From positions 1,054,001 through 1,118,000 of the forward strand of contig NZ_CP009129.1 of NCBI RefSeq assembly GCF_000785555.1: a stretch of DNA of 64,000 nt, read 5' to 3'. The notes below the pieces were generated by a model. It was not told where the DNA came from. It saw only the letters and a program-made list of their open reading frames with translations, and searched no databases. The position numbers and the translations under genes are program-made. The stretch is from Planococcus sp. PAMC 21323. GTDB lineage: Bacteria; Bacillota; Bacilli; Bacillales_A; Planococcaceae. Shown one piece after another: positions 63,098-64,000 of the stretch. Within the stretch, counting starts at the first letter, position 1. The number at the start of each line of letters is the position of its first letter.

Positions 63098-63673
63098 ATG
63101 ACAGACCATGAAACAGAAAAACCAGCAGAAATGCAAGGTGTACAGGAACTTCCAAAATCACCAAGTTATGAAGAAGTTCTTTTTTACGAACGGAAGCCGG
63201 CTGGATTTTGGGTGCGATTTTGGGCTTATTTAATCGATTTGCTTGTTGTTTCGGCCCTTACCTCTATTTTAGTTAAACCGGTATTTGTTTTATCTGGACT
63301 GGAAACAATTAATATGCCTTGGTATGGACCTTATGCAGTTGTATCTGCCGTAATTTTCTATGGTTATTTTATTTTAATGACTAAGTTTTTCGGCCAAACT
63401 GTTGGGAAAATGGTTATGGGCATCCGCGTTGTCTCATTACAGTCTGATAATCTATCAATTATGACGCTATTGTTCCGCGAATGGATCGGTCGTTTTATTT
63501 CAGTAACAATTTTACCGCTTTACTGGATTGTCGGTTTTACTCCTTTAAAACAAGGAGTGCATGACTATATTGCAGATACGACAGTTGTTCATGAAGATTC
63601 TTTTCGGAAAAACAAAATGTTAAAGAAGAAAAAGTTAGAGGGGTCTGAGTTGCAAGAAACCCGGGCGTTTTAG
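63098..63673 (+). CDS. yteJ: RDD-family membrane protein YteJ
   Basis: 191 residues. A soluble N-terminal lead is followed by the RDD domain with three to four membrane helices: AGFWVRFWAYLIDLLVVSAL (the R-D motif), TKFFGQTVGKMVMGIRVV and REWIGRFISV. The C-terminus is basic. Gene order sppA-yteJ-tpx equals B. subtilis. It has been linked to SppA activity in B. subtilis (YteJ and SppA, lantibiotic resistance). ATG 63098 follows AAGGAGG. Confidence 0.9.
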   Translation: MTDHETEKPAEMQGVQELPKSPSYEEVLFYERKPAGFWVRFWAYLIDLLVVSALTSILVKPVFVLSGLETINMPWYGPYAVVSAVIFYGYFILMTKFFGQTVGKMVMGIRVVSLQSDNLSIMTLLFREWIGRFISVTILPLYWIVGFTPLKQGVHDYIADTTVVHEDSFRKNKMLKKKKLEGSELQETRAF

Positions 63674-63709
63674 TATGATGAAGATATTATGAAAAAGGAG
63701 GCGTATTGA

Positions 63710-64000
63710 TTGGTACAAATTACATTCAAGAATAACCCAATGACTTTACCGAACACAGAAGTAAATGTGGGGGATCAAGCTCCTGAATTTACGGTTTTAT
63801 CAAACGGCTTGGAAGAAGTATCGCTAAAAGATACAACTGGAAAAGTTCGTTTAGTTAGTGTAGTTCCTTCTCTAGATACAGGGGTATGTTCAGACCAAAC
63901 AAAACGTTTCAGTGAAGAAGCTACTTCTTTAGGAGACAATGTTGAAGTGTTAACTATCTCAGCTGATTTGCCGTTTGCGCAAAAGCGTTGGACAGACATC
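63710..64000 (+). CDS. tpx: Thiol peroxidase Tpx, cut by window edge
   Basis: First 97 codons only. TTG 63710 follows AAAAAGGAGG. The start reads [15 protein letters not shown] and has [11 protein letters not shown] and the peroxidatic Cys60 in [15 protein letters not shown]; the resolving Cys near residue 94 of the family would be expected at the missing end or replaced. Atypical 2-Cys peroxiredoxin that reduces peroxides with thioredoxin. It is placed next to yteJ as in B. subtilis. Confidence 0.93.
   Translation, partial: MVQITFKNNPMTLPNTEVNVGDQAPEFTVLSNGLEEVSLKDTTGKVRLVSVVPSLDTGVCSDQTKRFSEEATSLGDNVEVLTISADLPFAQKRWTDI

Overview
The window is about 64 kb of ordinary chromosome from a low-GC Gram-positive of the order Bacillales. 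The gene order closely follows the Bacillus subtilis ytp-ytx-acu-tyrS-rpsD-ezrA-thiI region, and protein style points to the family Planococcaceae (Planococcus or a close relative; this is inference). Nothing looks like a prophage, an insertion sequence, a CRISPR array, a tRNA or an rRNA. The first gene (DUF7662-like) and the last gene (tpx) are cut by the window edges.

Region by region: 1-7,000 is a lineage-specific stretch of small genes. It holds a divergent pair coding for a copper-type lipoprotein and a duplicated wall-anchored protein, several small membrane proteins, msrA, and an XRE regulator with three operator palindromes. 7,000-14,500 holds a CwlO/PcsB-like hydrolase, a haloacid dehalogenase, a peroxiredoxin, an OxlT-like transporter, the mnmM-ytqA pair and the scoAB CoA-transferase. 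14,500-34,200 holds T-box-controlled leuS, ytfP, murJ, an rsuA-type pseudouridine synthase, ytzE, pepV-dat, thpR-ytlR-trmB-ytnP, ytzB, ytoP and the ytpPQR-sftA run. 34,300-44,250 holds murC, ytxGHJ with a SigB-type promoter, aroA, ccpA, acuCBA and acsA. 44,300-64,000 holds a class A penicillin-binding protein, T-box-controlled tyrS, a cobalamin-binding-like protein, an RsbR paralogue, rpsD, a methionine gamma-lyase-like enzyme, msrC, hisK, ezrA, a cysteine desulfurase with thiI, an acyl-CoA synthetase, rarD, sppA, yteJ and tpx.

Functional threads: wall synthesis and division (murJ, murC, PBP, ezrA, sftA, CwlO-like); carbon and acetate metabolism under CcpA (ccpA, acuABC-acsA, acyl-CoA synthetase, with candidate cre sites before the methionine lyase-like gene and before scoA); thiol and oxidative defence (msrA, msrC, two peroxiredoxins, ytxJ, ytpP); tRNA charging and modification (leuS, tyrS, trmB, thiI with its desulfurase, mnmM); and the general stress response (SigB-like promoters before ytxG and before the rsbR paralogue, both with a 14-nt spacer).

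Most unusual items: (i) a lipoprotein whose cupredoxin domain is circularly permuted, next to a wall-anchored protein made of two 184-residue His-conserved repeats; (ii) an intergenic element with ten TTTGC-type motifs at 21-bp intervals; (iii) a leader peptide plus large hairpin just before the rsbR paralogue; (iv) the triple GTAAAG-N4-CTTTAC operator. Sporulation gene sspA, found beside thiI in B. subtilis, is missing here.
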